Positions 1 through 7,553 of a stretch of 64,000 bases of DNA are shown one piece after another (positions within the stretch are counted from its first letter, which is position 1; each line of letters opens with the position of its first letter). Where the stretch lies: NCBI GenBank assembly GCA_900543625.1, contig UQSF01000004.1:53255-117254 (forward strand), given 5' to 3'. Under the pieces are notes generated by a model. It saw only the letters and a list, made by a program, of their open reading frames with translations. It made no database searches and had not been told where the DNA came from. This DNA comes from an uncultured Eubacteriales bacterium. Lineage in GTDB: Bacteria; Bacillota; Clostridia; Oscillospirales; Oscillospiraceae. Position numbers and translations under genes: made by a program.

Positions 1-2
1 GC

Positions 3-329
3 GGCATCGAGTCGATCCCGGCGGGACAGTATGAGGCGGCAAACGTCCTCGGCTATACCAAGGCGCAGACGTTTTTGCGCATCATCCTGCCACAGGTCGT
101 CAAGCGCGTCATGCCCAGCGTCACCAATGAGGTCGTCACGCTCGTCAAGGACACCTCCATGGCCTTCACGGTCTCGTATCAGGAGATGTTCACCATCGGC
201 AAGCAGATCGCAAACTCGCAGACGAGCTTCACGCCGTTTCTCGTGGCGGGCGTGTTCTATTTCGTCTTTAACGCCATCGTCGATTTTGTCATGGGCAAGA
301 TCGAAAAGCGCATGGACTACTATAAGTAA
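3..329 (+). CDS. amino-acid ABC transporter permease (C-terminal fragment)
   Basis: Reading frame 3 is open from the window edge to the stop at 329, giving 108 residues of an integral-membrane permease. The first visible residues carry the EAA cytoplasmic loop (EAANVLGYTKAQTFLRIILPQ region), where the subunit docks on the ATPase; membrane segments follow, ending in a short basic tail. This is the HisM/GlnP type of the polar amino-acid uptake family. The ATPase gene starts 12 bases downstream after a GGAGG site, so the two are one operon. The N-terminus lies outside the window, and the substrate cannot be read from this piece. Confidence 0.93.
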   Translation, partial: GIESIPAGQYEAANVLGYTKAQTFLRIILPQVVKRVMPSVTNEVVTLVKDTSMAFTVSYQEMFTIGKQIANSQTSFTPFLVAGVFYFVFNAIVDFVMGKIEKRMDYYK

Positions 330-341
330 GGAGGTGCTGTC

Positions 342-1115
<774 letters not shown>

Positions 1116-1148
1116 CGAAAATGTAAGAGAAAATTCAGTTTTTCCCTC

Positions 1149-1177
1149 TTGCATGACCGGGGGATATTCGGTATGAT
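1149..1177 (+). promoter_or_regulatory. sigma-A-type promoter for the substrate-binding lipoprotein
   Basis: TTGCAT (1149-1154), 17-base spacer, TATGAT (1172-1177). The predicted start near 1184 lies inside the 5' arm of the terminator hairpin of the upstream ATPase gene, so promoter and terminator interlock. Confidence 0.7.
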
Positions 1178-1209
1178 AAAAAGCGCATCGGTATTCGATG
1201 CGCTTTTTT
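1178..1209 (+). terminator. rho-independent terminator after the ABC ATPase gene
   Basis: AAAAGCGCATCG and CGATGCGCTTTT pair around a GTATT loop, followed by TTTTTT. RNA starting at the overlapping promoter would lack the full 5' arm and so would escape this terminator. Confidence 0.85.
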
Positions 1210-1235
1210 GATTTCTTCTTTCGGGAGGGTTTCCC

Positions 1236-2051
1236 TTGAAATACAGCAAACGGATCGCGGCGCTGCTGCTCGCGCTCACGCTGTGCTGCTGCGCGGCGTG
1301 CAGCAAGACCGTCGGCAGCTACCGTGTGGTCAAGACACTCAGCACGGAGCAGTTTCGCATCGGCTTTCGCGATGGGGATCAGGCGGCGGTGTATGTCAAC
1401 GCCGCGCTCAAGGTGCTTGCCGCCGACGGGACGATCCACAGCCTTGCGCTCAAGTGGTTCGGCACGGATAACACGACCTTCGACAGCGATGCCGGTGCAC
1501 TCGATGCGCTCGGCGACATTCCGCAGCGCACGTTCATCATGGGGCTCAATGAGGAACGCTTCCCCATGAGCTACGCCGACGGCGACGGCTACAGCGGCTT
1601 TGACGTGGAGCTGGCGCAGGCGGTCTGCGCTCGCCTCGGCTGGACGCTGCAGTATCAGTCCATCGCCAACCGCAACGCCTATGTGGAGCTCTCGAGCGGC
1701 AACGTCGACTGTGCATGGGGCGGCATGGTGCTTGAGCAGACCGACAGCAAGGACAGCAAGAAAAAACAGAAGATGACGCTCACCGCGCCGTATCTGGAAA
1801 ACCGGCTTCTGCTCATCGTGCGCGGCGACTCGAAGTATCGCACCGGCAGCAGTCTCAAGGGCACGACTGTCCTGCTCGGCACGGACGAGACGTACATGGC
1901 CGCCCTCTCGAGCGAGGAGAAGCTCATGAAAAACTTCGGCGCCGCCCAGCGCGTCACCGGCGGGTCGAAGGCCTGTTTTGAGGCGCTCGCCGCCGGAAGC
2001 TGCGCCGCGATCGTTGCCGACAGCGCAGCGCTCGCCTACTACACGCACTGA
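1236..2051 (+). CDS. substrate-binding-type lipoprotein with circularly permuted SBP_bac_3 domain
   Basis: A 271-residue exported lipoprotein with TTG start at 1236 (GGGAGGG at 1223-1229), a hydrophobic signal and a probable lipid-accepting Cys22 after CAA. Residues about 40-75 (FRIGFRDGD, VNAALKVLAADGTI, KWFG) match what is normally the C-terminal end of a polar amino-acid binding protein. Residues about 92-270 (GLNEERFPMSYADGDGYSGF, DVELAQAVCARLGW, SGNVDCAWGGM, GSSLKGTTVLLGT, CAAIVADSAALAYY) match its N-terminal and middle part. The whole domain is therefore present in permuted order. It lies downstream of the permease/ATPase pair and may feed them, but has its own promoter. A domain rearrangement without binding function is also possible. 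Confidence 0.8.
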   Translation: MKYSKRIAALLLALTLCCCAACSKTVGSYRVVKTLSTEQFRIGFRDGDQAAVYVNAALKVLAADGTIHSLALKWFGTDNTTFDSDAGALDALGDIPQRTFIMGLNEERFPMSYADGDGYSGFDVELAQAVCARLGWTLQYQSIANRNAYVELSSGNVDCAWGGMVLEQTDSKDSKKKQKMTLTAPYLENRLLLIVRGDSKYRTGSSLKGTTVLLGTDETYMAALSSEEKLMKNFGAAQRVTGGSKACFEALAAGSCAAIVADSAALAYYTH

Positions 2052-2057
2052 TGTCTG

Positions 2058-2090
2058 CCGCCCGCGCGGGCTGAAGCGCGGGCGGTTTTT
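2058..2090 (+). terminator. rho-independent terminator
   Basis: A 10-bp stem (CCGCCCGCGC with GCGCGGGCGG), 8-base loop, then TTTTT, directly after the lipoprotein stop. Confidence 0.85.
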
Positions 2091-2216
2091 GCGCTTTTTC
2101 ATGCCGGACGGCAAAAAGGAATTCCGCTTTTGCCCCGACTGTGCTATACTATCTCTGTTCGCGCCTGTCGAACCGGCAGAATATTTGCTTGCGCGGGCAG
2201 AAACACGGGTACGCCT

Positions 2217-3623
2217 ATGTCGAACAACAAATACAAAACGCTCGTGTCCAACACCATGCTTATCAGCCTCGGCACCTTCGGCAGCAAGCTGCTGGTGTTT
2301 TTCATGGTGCGCTTTTACACGAGCTATCTCACACCGGCGGATTACGGCACCGCTGATCTCATCACGCAGACGGCCAATCTGCTCTTTCCGCTCATCAGCC
2401 TCGGTATCACGGACGGCGTGTTCCGTTTCGCCGTGGATCACACCGAGCAGCGGCGAAACATTTTTTCCGTCGGCGTGTATACGATCCTGGCGGGTGCGCT
2501 GCTGCTCGTGGCCATTTTGCCGCTGCTGGGGCTCTTCCCGCAGTTTGACGGCTTTCTCTGGCTGATCGCGCTCTACACGATGTGCTCGTGTCTGCACGCG
2601 CTGTGCGCGCAGTTCGTGCGTGCCGAGGGGCACACGGCGCTCTTCGCCGTGCAGGGCATGGTCAATACCGCGCTCGTCATCGGGCTCAACGTCCTCTTCC
2701 TCGTCGGCCTGCGCATGGGCATCACGGGCTATGTGCTCTCGGTCGCGCTGGCGGATCTGGCGTGCACGCTGTTTCTGGTCGTGCGCGAGCGGCTCTGGCG
2801 GCAGCTGATGCTGCGTCCCGGCTGGGCAGCCGCGCGGGAGATGCTGGCCTACAGCATCCCCATGATCCCGACGACGGTGTTCTGGTGGATCACGAGCGTG
2901 TCCGACCGCTATATGGTCACGGCCTACCTCGGCGTGGACGCCAACGGTATCTACGCCGTGTCGTACAAGATGCCGACGATCTTGTCGCTCGTGTCGAGCA
3001 TTTTCATGGAGGCGTGGCAGTTTTCCGCCGTCTCCGAAGCGCAGGGCAGCCGGCGCGAGCATATCCGCTTCTTCTCAAAGGTCTGGTGCTCGTTCCAGTC
3101 GGTGATGTTCCTCGCCGGCGCGTGCATCATCGCCTTTGCCGTGCCGGAGATCCATGTGCTCACGACCGAGCAGTATTACAGCGCATGGCTGTATGTGCCG
3201 GTGCTCGGCATGGCCATGGTCTTTTCCGCGTTCGTGAGCTATCTCGGCAGTGTCTACATGGTCGAAAAGCGCAGCAAACGCACGTTTTTCACGTCCATGA
3301 TCGGCGCGGTGCTCAACATCGCGCTCAACTTCCTGCTCATCCCGTCGAAGCTCGGCGTGCAGGGCGCGGCCATTGCCACGTGCGCAAGCTATTTTGTCGT
3401 GTTTGTCATCCGTGCGGTCGATGCGCGCAAGTTCATCCCGTTTCGGTTTTACGTCGTCGGCGTCACGGAAAACTGCATTTTGCTGACGGTGCAGACGCTC
3501 TTCATCGTCCTGCAGCTGCCGGGCTGGAAGCTCGCGCAGGGCGTGTGCATCGCGCTGCTGCTTCTGCTCAACCGCAAGCCGCTCATGGACGGGGCGGGGA
3601 AGATCGTCCACTTCCGCCGCTGA
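2217..3623 (+). CDS. MOP-superfamily polysaccharide/lipid-linked oligosaccharide flippase
   Basis: A 468-residue polytopic membrane protein with about 12-14 hydrophobic segments. The N-terminus (LVSNTMLISLGTFGSKLLVF) and the following RFYTSYLTPADYGTADL are typical of Wzx/MurJ-like polysaccharide exporters, which move lipid-linked glycans across the membrane. A longer frame opens at TTG 2130, but a TATACT -10 box at 2145-2150 would start RNA near 2157, so ATG 2217 (MSNNKYK) is the better start. No glycan-synthesis genes are next to it, so the cargo is unknown. The gene for a small DedA-like exporter follows after 31 bases. Confidence 0.9.
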   Translation: MSNNKYKTLVSNTMLISLGTFGSKLLVFFMVRFYTSYLTPADYGTADLITQTANLLFPLISLGITDGVFRFAVDHTEQRRNIFSVGVYTILAGALLLVAILPLLGLFPQFDGFLWLIALYTMCSCLHALCAQFVRAEGHTALFAVQGMVNTALVIGLNVLFLVGLRMGITGYVLSVALADLACTLFLVVRERLWRQLMLRPGWAAAREMLAYSIPMIPTTVFWWITSVSDRYMVTAYLGVDANGIYAVSYKMPTILSLVSSIFMEAWQFSAVSEAQGSRREHIRFFSKVWCSFQSVMFLAGACIIAFAVPEIHVLTTEQYYSAWLYVPVLGMAMVFSAFVSYLGSVYMVEKRSKRTFFTSMIGAVLNIALNFLLIPSKLGVQGAAIATCASYFVVFVIRAVDARKFIPFRFYVVGVTENCILLTVQTLFIVLQLPGWKLAQGVCIALLLLLNRKPLMDGAGKIVHFRR

Positions 3624-3654
3624 CGACCGGATACTTTTCTCGGAGGATTCGAAT

Positions 3655-4131
3655 TTGAAGATTTGGAACAGCCTGTTTGGGAAGCTCTTTATGACCTTCC
3701 TCATCTCTATGGTGCCAGTGCTCGAGCTGCGCGGCGCGATCCCGATCGGTGTGGCGCACGGGCTGGATTACCGTGCCGCCATCGCGGTGTCCATCGTCGG
3801 CAACCTCGTGCCGGTGCCGTTCATCGTGCTCTTCATCCGCAAGATCTTCGCGTGGCTGCGCACGAAAAGCGAGCGGCTCAATGCTTTTGTCACGCGCATG
3901 GAGCAGCGTGCGCTCAAAAAGTCCGACACCGTGCGCCGTGCGCGCTTCTGGGGCCTGTTCCTCTTTGTGGCCATTCCGCTGCCGGGCACCGGCGCGTGGA
4001 CGGGCTCGCTCATCGCCGCCATGCTGGAGATGCGCGTCAGGGAGGCCTTTCCGCCGATCGCGCTCGGCGTCGTCACGGCCGGCATCATTGTCGCCGTTGT
4101 GACGTATGGCGCGGCGTCGCTGCTGTTTTAG
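3655..4131 (+). CDS. small multidrug-export family membrane protein (COG2426)
   Basis: A 158-residue inner-membrane protein, the normal length for the family. It starts at TTG 3655 with GGAGG at 3642-3646. Two hallmark sites are visible: ELRGAIPIG (24-32) after the first hydrophobic segment, and PLPGTGAWTGS (108-118), the re-entrant-loop type motif shared with the wider DedA/VTT group. The family is named for small multidrug export but its substrate is poorly known; lipid or small-ion transport is possible. It probably shares a transcript with the flippase and ends at a bidirectional terminator facing pckG. Confidence 0.88.
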   Translation: MKIWNSLFGKLFMTFLISMVPVLELRGAIPIGVAHGLDYRAAIAVSIVGNLVPVPFIVLFIRKIFAWLRTKSERLNAFVTRMEQRALKKSDTVRRARFWGLFLFVAIPLPGTGAWTGSLIAAMLEMRVREAFPPIALGVVTAGIIVAVVTYGAASLLF

Positions 4132-4192
4132 CTCCAACGAGGACCGTTCTGCCGGGCCTCATCGAGAGAGATCACAGCGCGCTGCGGCACAC

Positions 4193-4231
4193 AAAAAAAT
4201 CCCGCTGTCCCATGGGACAGCGGGATTTTTT
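4193..4231. terminator. bidirectional terminator between COG2426 gene and pckG
   Basis: A near-perfect palindrome, ATCCCGCTGTCC / GGACAGCGGGAT around CATG, with an A-run on its left and a T-run on its right. It can terminate both convergent genes. Confidence 0.92.
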
Positions 4232-4241
4232 ATGCATCTCT

Positions 4242-6011
4242 TTACTCGGAAAACGCCTTTTCCAGCGCCTCGAGCTCGTCACGCAGCTCGTGCGGCAGCT
4301 TGTCGCCGAACTGCTCGAAATACTCGCGGATGCCCGCGCAGTTTTCGCGCCAGCTCTCGGCGTCGAGCGTCAACAGCTGACGGAGCGTCTCGACCGTCAC
4401 GCCGCAGCCGTCGAGGTTGATATCCTCGGGCTTCGGCTCATAGCCGATGGGCGTCTCGTCCGCGTCCACCTCATCAAAGCAGCGCTTGAGGATCCACTCG
4501 AGCACGCGCAGGTTGTCGCCAAAGCCCGGCCACAGGAAGCGGCCGTTGTCATCGGTGCGGAACCAGTTGACATTGAAGATCTTCGGCGCGTTCGGCAGCT
4601 TCTTGCCCATGTCGAGCCAGTGCTGCCAGTAGTCTGCCATGTTGTAGCCGCAGAACGGACGCATGGCCATCGGGTCGCGGCGCACAACGCCGACGGCACC
4701 GGTCGCAGCGGCCGTCGTCTCAGAGGCCATCGTCGCGCCGACGAACACGCCGTGCGCCCAGTCGCGGGACTGGTAGACCAGCGGCGCGGTCTTCGCGCGG
4801 CGGCCGCCGAAGATGATCGCGCTGATCGGCACGCCGGTGCCCTTGAAAAACTCCTCGCTGATGCACGGGCAGTTTTCCGCCGGGGCGGTGAAGCGGCTGT
4901 TCGGGTGCGCACCGCGCGTACCGTCGCTGCCGTCCCACACTTCGCCCTTCCAGTTGCGCAGGTGGCCCTTGGGCGGCTGCTTGGTCATGCCCTCCCACCA
5001 GACGGTCATATCGTCCTCATTGAGCACGACGTTGGTGAAGATGGTGTTTCGGCTCGTGGACGCGAGCGCGTTCGGGTTGGAACGCTCACTCGTGCCGGGG
5101 GCGACGCCGAAGAAGCCGTTTTCCGGGTTCACGGCCCAGAGACGGCCGTCCGGTCCGACACGCAGCCAGGCAATGTCGTCGCCGACGGTCCAGCACTTCC
5201 AGCCGTTTTTGCGGTAGCCCTCGGGCGGGATGAGCATGGCGAGATTCGTCTTGCCGCACGCGGACGGGAACGCACCCGTCACATAGCGCACCTCACCCTG
5301 CGGGTTCTCGATGCCGAGAATGAGCATATGCTCAGCCAGCCAGCCCTCGCGGCGGCCGAGCTCGGAGGCGATGCGCAGTGAGAAGCACTTTTTGCCCTGC
5401 AGCACGTTGCCGCCGTAATTGGAGTTGACTGAGACGATCTTGTTCTCCTCCGGGAAGTGGACGATGTAGCGGTTTTCGGGGTCGAGCTTGGCCTTGGTGT
5501 GCACGCCGAGAATCACATCGCTGCTGTCACCGAGCGCCTCGAGCACCTTTGTGCCGATGCGCGTCATGATGGCCATGTTCAGCACGACATAGATCGAGTC
5601 GGTGAGCTCGATGCCGTACTTGGCAAACGGCGTGCCGATCACGCCCATCGAGTAGGGGATCACGTACATTGTGCGGTCGGTCATTGCGCAGCGCAAAATC
5701 TCGTGGAGCTTGGCCTTCATCTCGTCCGGATCCATCCAGTTGTTCGTCGGGCCTGCGGCCTCACGGGTCTTCGAGCAGATAAAGGTCCGGCCTTCTACAC
5801 GCGCCACGTCGTTGACGTCGCTGCGGTTGAGATAGCAGCCGGGCAGCTTTTCTTCGTTGAGCTTGATGAGCTCGCCGGTTTCCACGGCAATCTTTCTCAG
5901 GGATTCGAGCTGGGCCTCCGAGCCGTCGATCCAGACGATCTCTTTCGGGGTCGTGAGTTCGGCAGTTTTCCGCACCAGCTCCAGTACGGACGGGTTTTGC
6001 GTCAGTTCCAT
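4242..6011 (-). CDS. pckG: phosphoenolpyruvate carboxykinase (GTP)
   Basis: A 589-residue cytosolic enzyme interconverting oxaloacetate + GTP and PEP + GDP + CO2. The kinase-1 loop is FPSACGKTNLA (248-258), with the reactive Cys252 that marks the GTP-dependent class, followed by the Mn/GTP-binding TVGDDIAWL (about 275). Length is normal for the GTP class, which has no sequence similarity to the ATP-dependent enzyme. AAGGAG lies about 8 bases before ATG 6011. In gut Clostridia it often runs in the CO2-fixing direction during fermentation, but that role is inferred. It is transcribed alone and ends at the bidirectional terminator. Confidence 0.98.
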   Translation of the reverse strand: MELTQNPSVLELVRKTAELTTPKEIVWIDGSEAQLESLRKIAVETGELIKLNEEKLPGCYLNRSDVNDVARVEGRTFICSKTREAAGPTNNWMDPDEMKAKLHEILRCAMTDRTMYVIPYSMGVIGTPFAKYGIELTDSIYVVLNMAIMTRIGTKVLEALGDSSDVILGVHTKAKLDPENRYIVHFPEENKIVSVNSNYGGNVLQGKKCFSLRIASELGRREGWLAEHMLILGIENPQGEVRYVTGAFPSACGKTNLAMLIPPEGYRKNGWKCWTVGDDIAWLRVGPDGRLWAVNPENGFFGVAPGTSERSNPNALASTSRNTIFTNVVLNEDDMTVWWEGMTKQPPKGHLRNWKGEVWDGSDGTRGAHPNSRFTAPAENCPCISEEFFKGTGVPISAIIFGGRRAKTAPLVYQSRDWAHGVFVGATMASETTAAATGAVGVVRRDPMAMRPFCGYNMADYWQHWLDMGKKLPNAPKIFNVNWFRTDDNGRFLWPGFGDNLRVLEWILKRCFDEVDADETPIGYEPKPEDINLDGCGVTVETLRQLLTLDAESWRENCAGIREYFEQFGDKLPHELRDELEALEKAFSE

Positions 6012-6206
6012 GTTGTCAGGTTCTCCTTTTTGACTAAAATTTCTCGACCTTGATCCGTATCTATACTACATTTCTCTGAAAACACCTTACACCATCCCAC
6101 CGCGCCTGTAAACCCCAAAACGGAAACTTTTCCTGTGAACCTTTTCACACAGGCGCATTTGTGCTACAATGCGCGCAGACATCTCTGACCCGAGGAGGGG
6201 AGCGCC

Positions 6207-6668
6207 ATGTGGAAAACCATTGTGCCGGCGGCGGCGGTGCTGGCGGCTGAGGCGGTCATCCGCCGGAAGATCAACGCCCTGCCGCCCGAAACGTTCCCGC
6301 TGCGCATCGGGCAGCGCGTGCAGCTGCGCCGGGCATATAATCGCGGCCTGTTGTGCAGCAAGCTTGCCGACCGGCCGAAGGCGGCCGCAGCGCTCCAGAC
6401 AGCGTCCGCTGCGGTGCTCGCGTCGATGACGGCGGTGTGCGTTTTCCGCCGGAGCAGCGCCGTGCTGCAGGTCGCCATGGGGCTGATGCTCGGCGGTGCG
6501 CTGGCAAACCTCGTCGAGCGCTGGGCGCGCGGTGCGGTCACGGACTATGTGTATCTTCCCCGGGCGGTCATCCCGTTTTTCCGGCGCATCATCTGGAACG
6601 TTGCCGATCTGAGCGTGTTTGCCGGCTGCCTCGTGGCGATCGGCGTGCTGCTGTGCGAAGCGATGTGA
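6207..6668 (+). CDS. divergent signal peptidase II-like (LspA family) membrane protein
   Basis: A 153-residue protein with four hydrophobic segments, matching LspA size and layout. LspA removes signal peptides from prolipoproteins with two membrane aspartates. Both appear to be kept: Asp113 in VTDYVYLP and Asp134 in WNVADLSVFAG; an Asn of the first motif is present in AYNRG (45). However the GN-L-hydrophobic-DR signature is altered to ANLVERW (100-106), and an unusual basic stretch replaces part of the periplasmic loop. It could be a working paralogue or a repurposed fold. GAGGAGGGG at 6192-6200 precedes ATG 6207. It stands alone. Confidence 0.72.
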   Translation: MWKTIVPAAAVLAAEAVIRRKINALPPETFPLRIGQRVQLRRAYNRGLLCSKLADRPKAAAALQTASAAVLASMTAVCVFRRSSAVLQVAMGLMLGGALANLVERWARGAVTDYVYLPRAVIPFFRRIIWNVADLSVFAGCLVAIGVLLCEAM

Positions 6669-6708
6669 TTATGTAAACCGAGAAGCGCTCCGGAATGCGA
6701 AGTTCACA

Positions 6709-6750
6709 GAGCAGCCGGGGAGCACGAGGGGGTAAGCCCCCTCGTATCAA
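6709..6750 (+). repeat. dispersed repeat, family 2 (short copy)
   Basis: The block cagagcagccggggagc followed by the hairpin CGAGGGGGTAAGCCCCCTCG closely matches 9214-9255 (cagagcagcgggggagc, then CGAGGGGGCGAAGCGCCC). It sits between the LspA-like gene and the antisense-strand RNA terminator. No reading frame with a ribosome binding site is seen in it. Confidence 0.6.
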
Positions 6751-6752
6751 AA

Positions 6753-6828
6753 TGGGGCTATCTTTTATTTCGCGCGAAGCGCAAATAAAAGATAGCCCCT
6801 TGTTCCAACATCAGAACAAGGGGCTATC
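6753..6828. repeat. three-armed competing inverted repeats
   Basis: Segment B (6783-6805) can pair perfectly either with segment A (6753-6769, 17 bp, GGGGCTATCTTTTATTT) or with segment C (6814-6828, 15 bp, GAACAAGGGGCTATC). The two hairpins share GATAGCCCC and cannot form together. Confidence 0.75.
6783..6828 (-). terminator. terminator of the unidentified RNA
   Basis: On the minus strand, GATAGCCCCTTGTTC pairs with GAACAAGGGGCTATC over 15 perfect base pairs (8-base loop), followed by TTTTATTT. Confidence 0.9.
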
Positions 6829-7088
6829 CTGCGGTGTTCGGTTCCATCACCTTAGAACCTCCTTTAGTTTTCTTGCCGCGCACGGGTACTGGGCGCCGCA
6901 CACGGACTCCGACCGCTGTGAAGGGAAATGCTCATTCAAGATTTCACACCACTGCGTGCCGTCTCCGGAATTACAGAACCCTGTCTGCTTCCGGTCGATT
7001 CAGTACATCGGACTCACCTCCAAGGCTTCCACTGAACCTTTATTGTAAAAGCGCCGCCCCTTGCGGGGTTGCGACTCTTCCTCTTTGC
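6783..7088 (-). ncRNA. unidentified structured RNA, about 300 nt
   Basis: A fully consensus minus-strand promoter (7095-7123) and a perfect terminator (6783-6828) bracket about 300 bases without a substantial ORF. The RNA is rich in local pairings, for example AACCCCGCAAGGGG near the 5' end, TTCAGT...ACTGAA (about 7038 to 7001), CCGGAA...TTCCGG (about 6995 to 6966), GGTTC...GAACC, and GTGTGAA...TTCACA. Near the 3' end is AAAGGAGGTTCTAAGGTG then ATG GAACCG..., a possible 7-codon frame (MEPNTAG, 6846-6823) that stops at the terminator stem. I compared it by eye with 6S, SRP, tmRNA, RNase P and T-box consensus elements and found no match. It could be a trans-acting RNA, a leader-peptide attenuator or a known Clostridia motif I do not recognise. 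Confidence 0.65.
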
Positions 7089-7094
7089 ATCTTC

Positions 7095-7123
7095 AGTATA
7101 GCAGCAGCTTCGTACTTTGTCAA
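7095..7123 (-). promoter_or_regulatory. consensus promoter of the unidentified RNA
   Basis: On the minus strand TTGACA (7123-7118), 17-base spacer, TATACT (7100-7095). Predicted RNA start is about 7088. Confidence 0.88.
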
Positions 7124-7295
7124 TGTTTTAATAAACAAAAATACAGAGCGATGTTCAGTAAAAACGCCGAATTTCCACCGTGCGCCCGTGCCAACGCCCC
7201 GTGTGCGCGGGGCATTGGCGACCGGCTGCGCGCCGGCGCGCAGCCGGAAAAACCGCCGTGCGCATCCGTCGGCACACAGCGGCAGCTGCCTCGTA

Positions 7296-7358
7296 TCAGC
7301 GGTTGCTCGGCGCGGAGCTTTGCCCGCCGAAGATCCAGTCATCCAGATCCTGATCCAT
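7296..7358 (-). CDS. 20-residue acidic peptide
   Basis: A very short frame, MDQDLDDWIFGGQSSAPSNR, led by a near-perfect Shine-Dalgarno AGGAGGTGA six bases before the ATG. The peptide is acidic at the N-terminus (four Asp) with a WIF core and Gly-Gly. Just upstream on the same strand is an 8-bp hairpin (CGGCATAC/GTATGCCG, 7379-7406) with a possible TACAAT -10 element inside it. Downstream on this strand are two strong GC hairpins (7222-7250 and 7191-7219) without U-tracts. Function is not recognised; it might be a leader peptide, a small membrane/toxin-like peptide or chance, but the ribosome binding site argues for translation. Confidence 0.5.
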   Translation of the reverse strand: MDQDLDDWIFGGQSSAPSNR

Positions 7359-7450
7359 GGTGCGTCACCTCCTGTTTGAGCGGCATACGGCCATTGTATG
7401 CCGGGCGGGGTGAAAAAATGCACGAACGCGGGCCCTGAAATAGAAAGAAC

Positions 7451-7479
7451 TTGAAACCAACGGCTGTTTGCGTTATAAT
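7451..7479 (+). promoter_or_regulatory. consensus promoter of the foldase gene
   Basis: TTGAAA (7451-7456), 17-base spacer, TATAAT (7474-7479). RNA would start near 7486, which excludes the in-frame start at 7482 and supports ATG 7554. Confidence 0.88.
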
Positions 7480-7553
7480 CAATGCATCTTTATCCGCACG
7501 CGGAGGTTCTCTTCGCGGGCAAGACATTTTTCGAAGGATCAGGTGAATCACGA

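Noticed and set aside
2130..2216. Upstream TTG start for the flippase
   Set aside because: A -10 box lies within this stretch, so it is unlikely to be transcribed in full; family proteins start at the later Met.
6855..7010. Cobalamin-riboswitch-like words on the plus strand (ccgctgtgaaggg, ccactg)
   Set aside because: The order and the closing elements of the aptamer are missing, no plus-strand promoter or target gene fits, and the consensus promoter and terminator are on the other strand.
6783..7088. Identity of the RNA as 6S, SRP, tmRNA, RNase P or T-box
   Set aside because: None of the conserved cores (for example the SRP tetraloop helix, RNase P CR-I, tmRNA ends, T-box GGTGGNACCGCG) is present in the right order.
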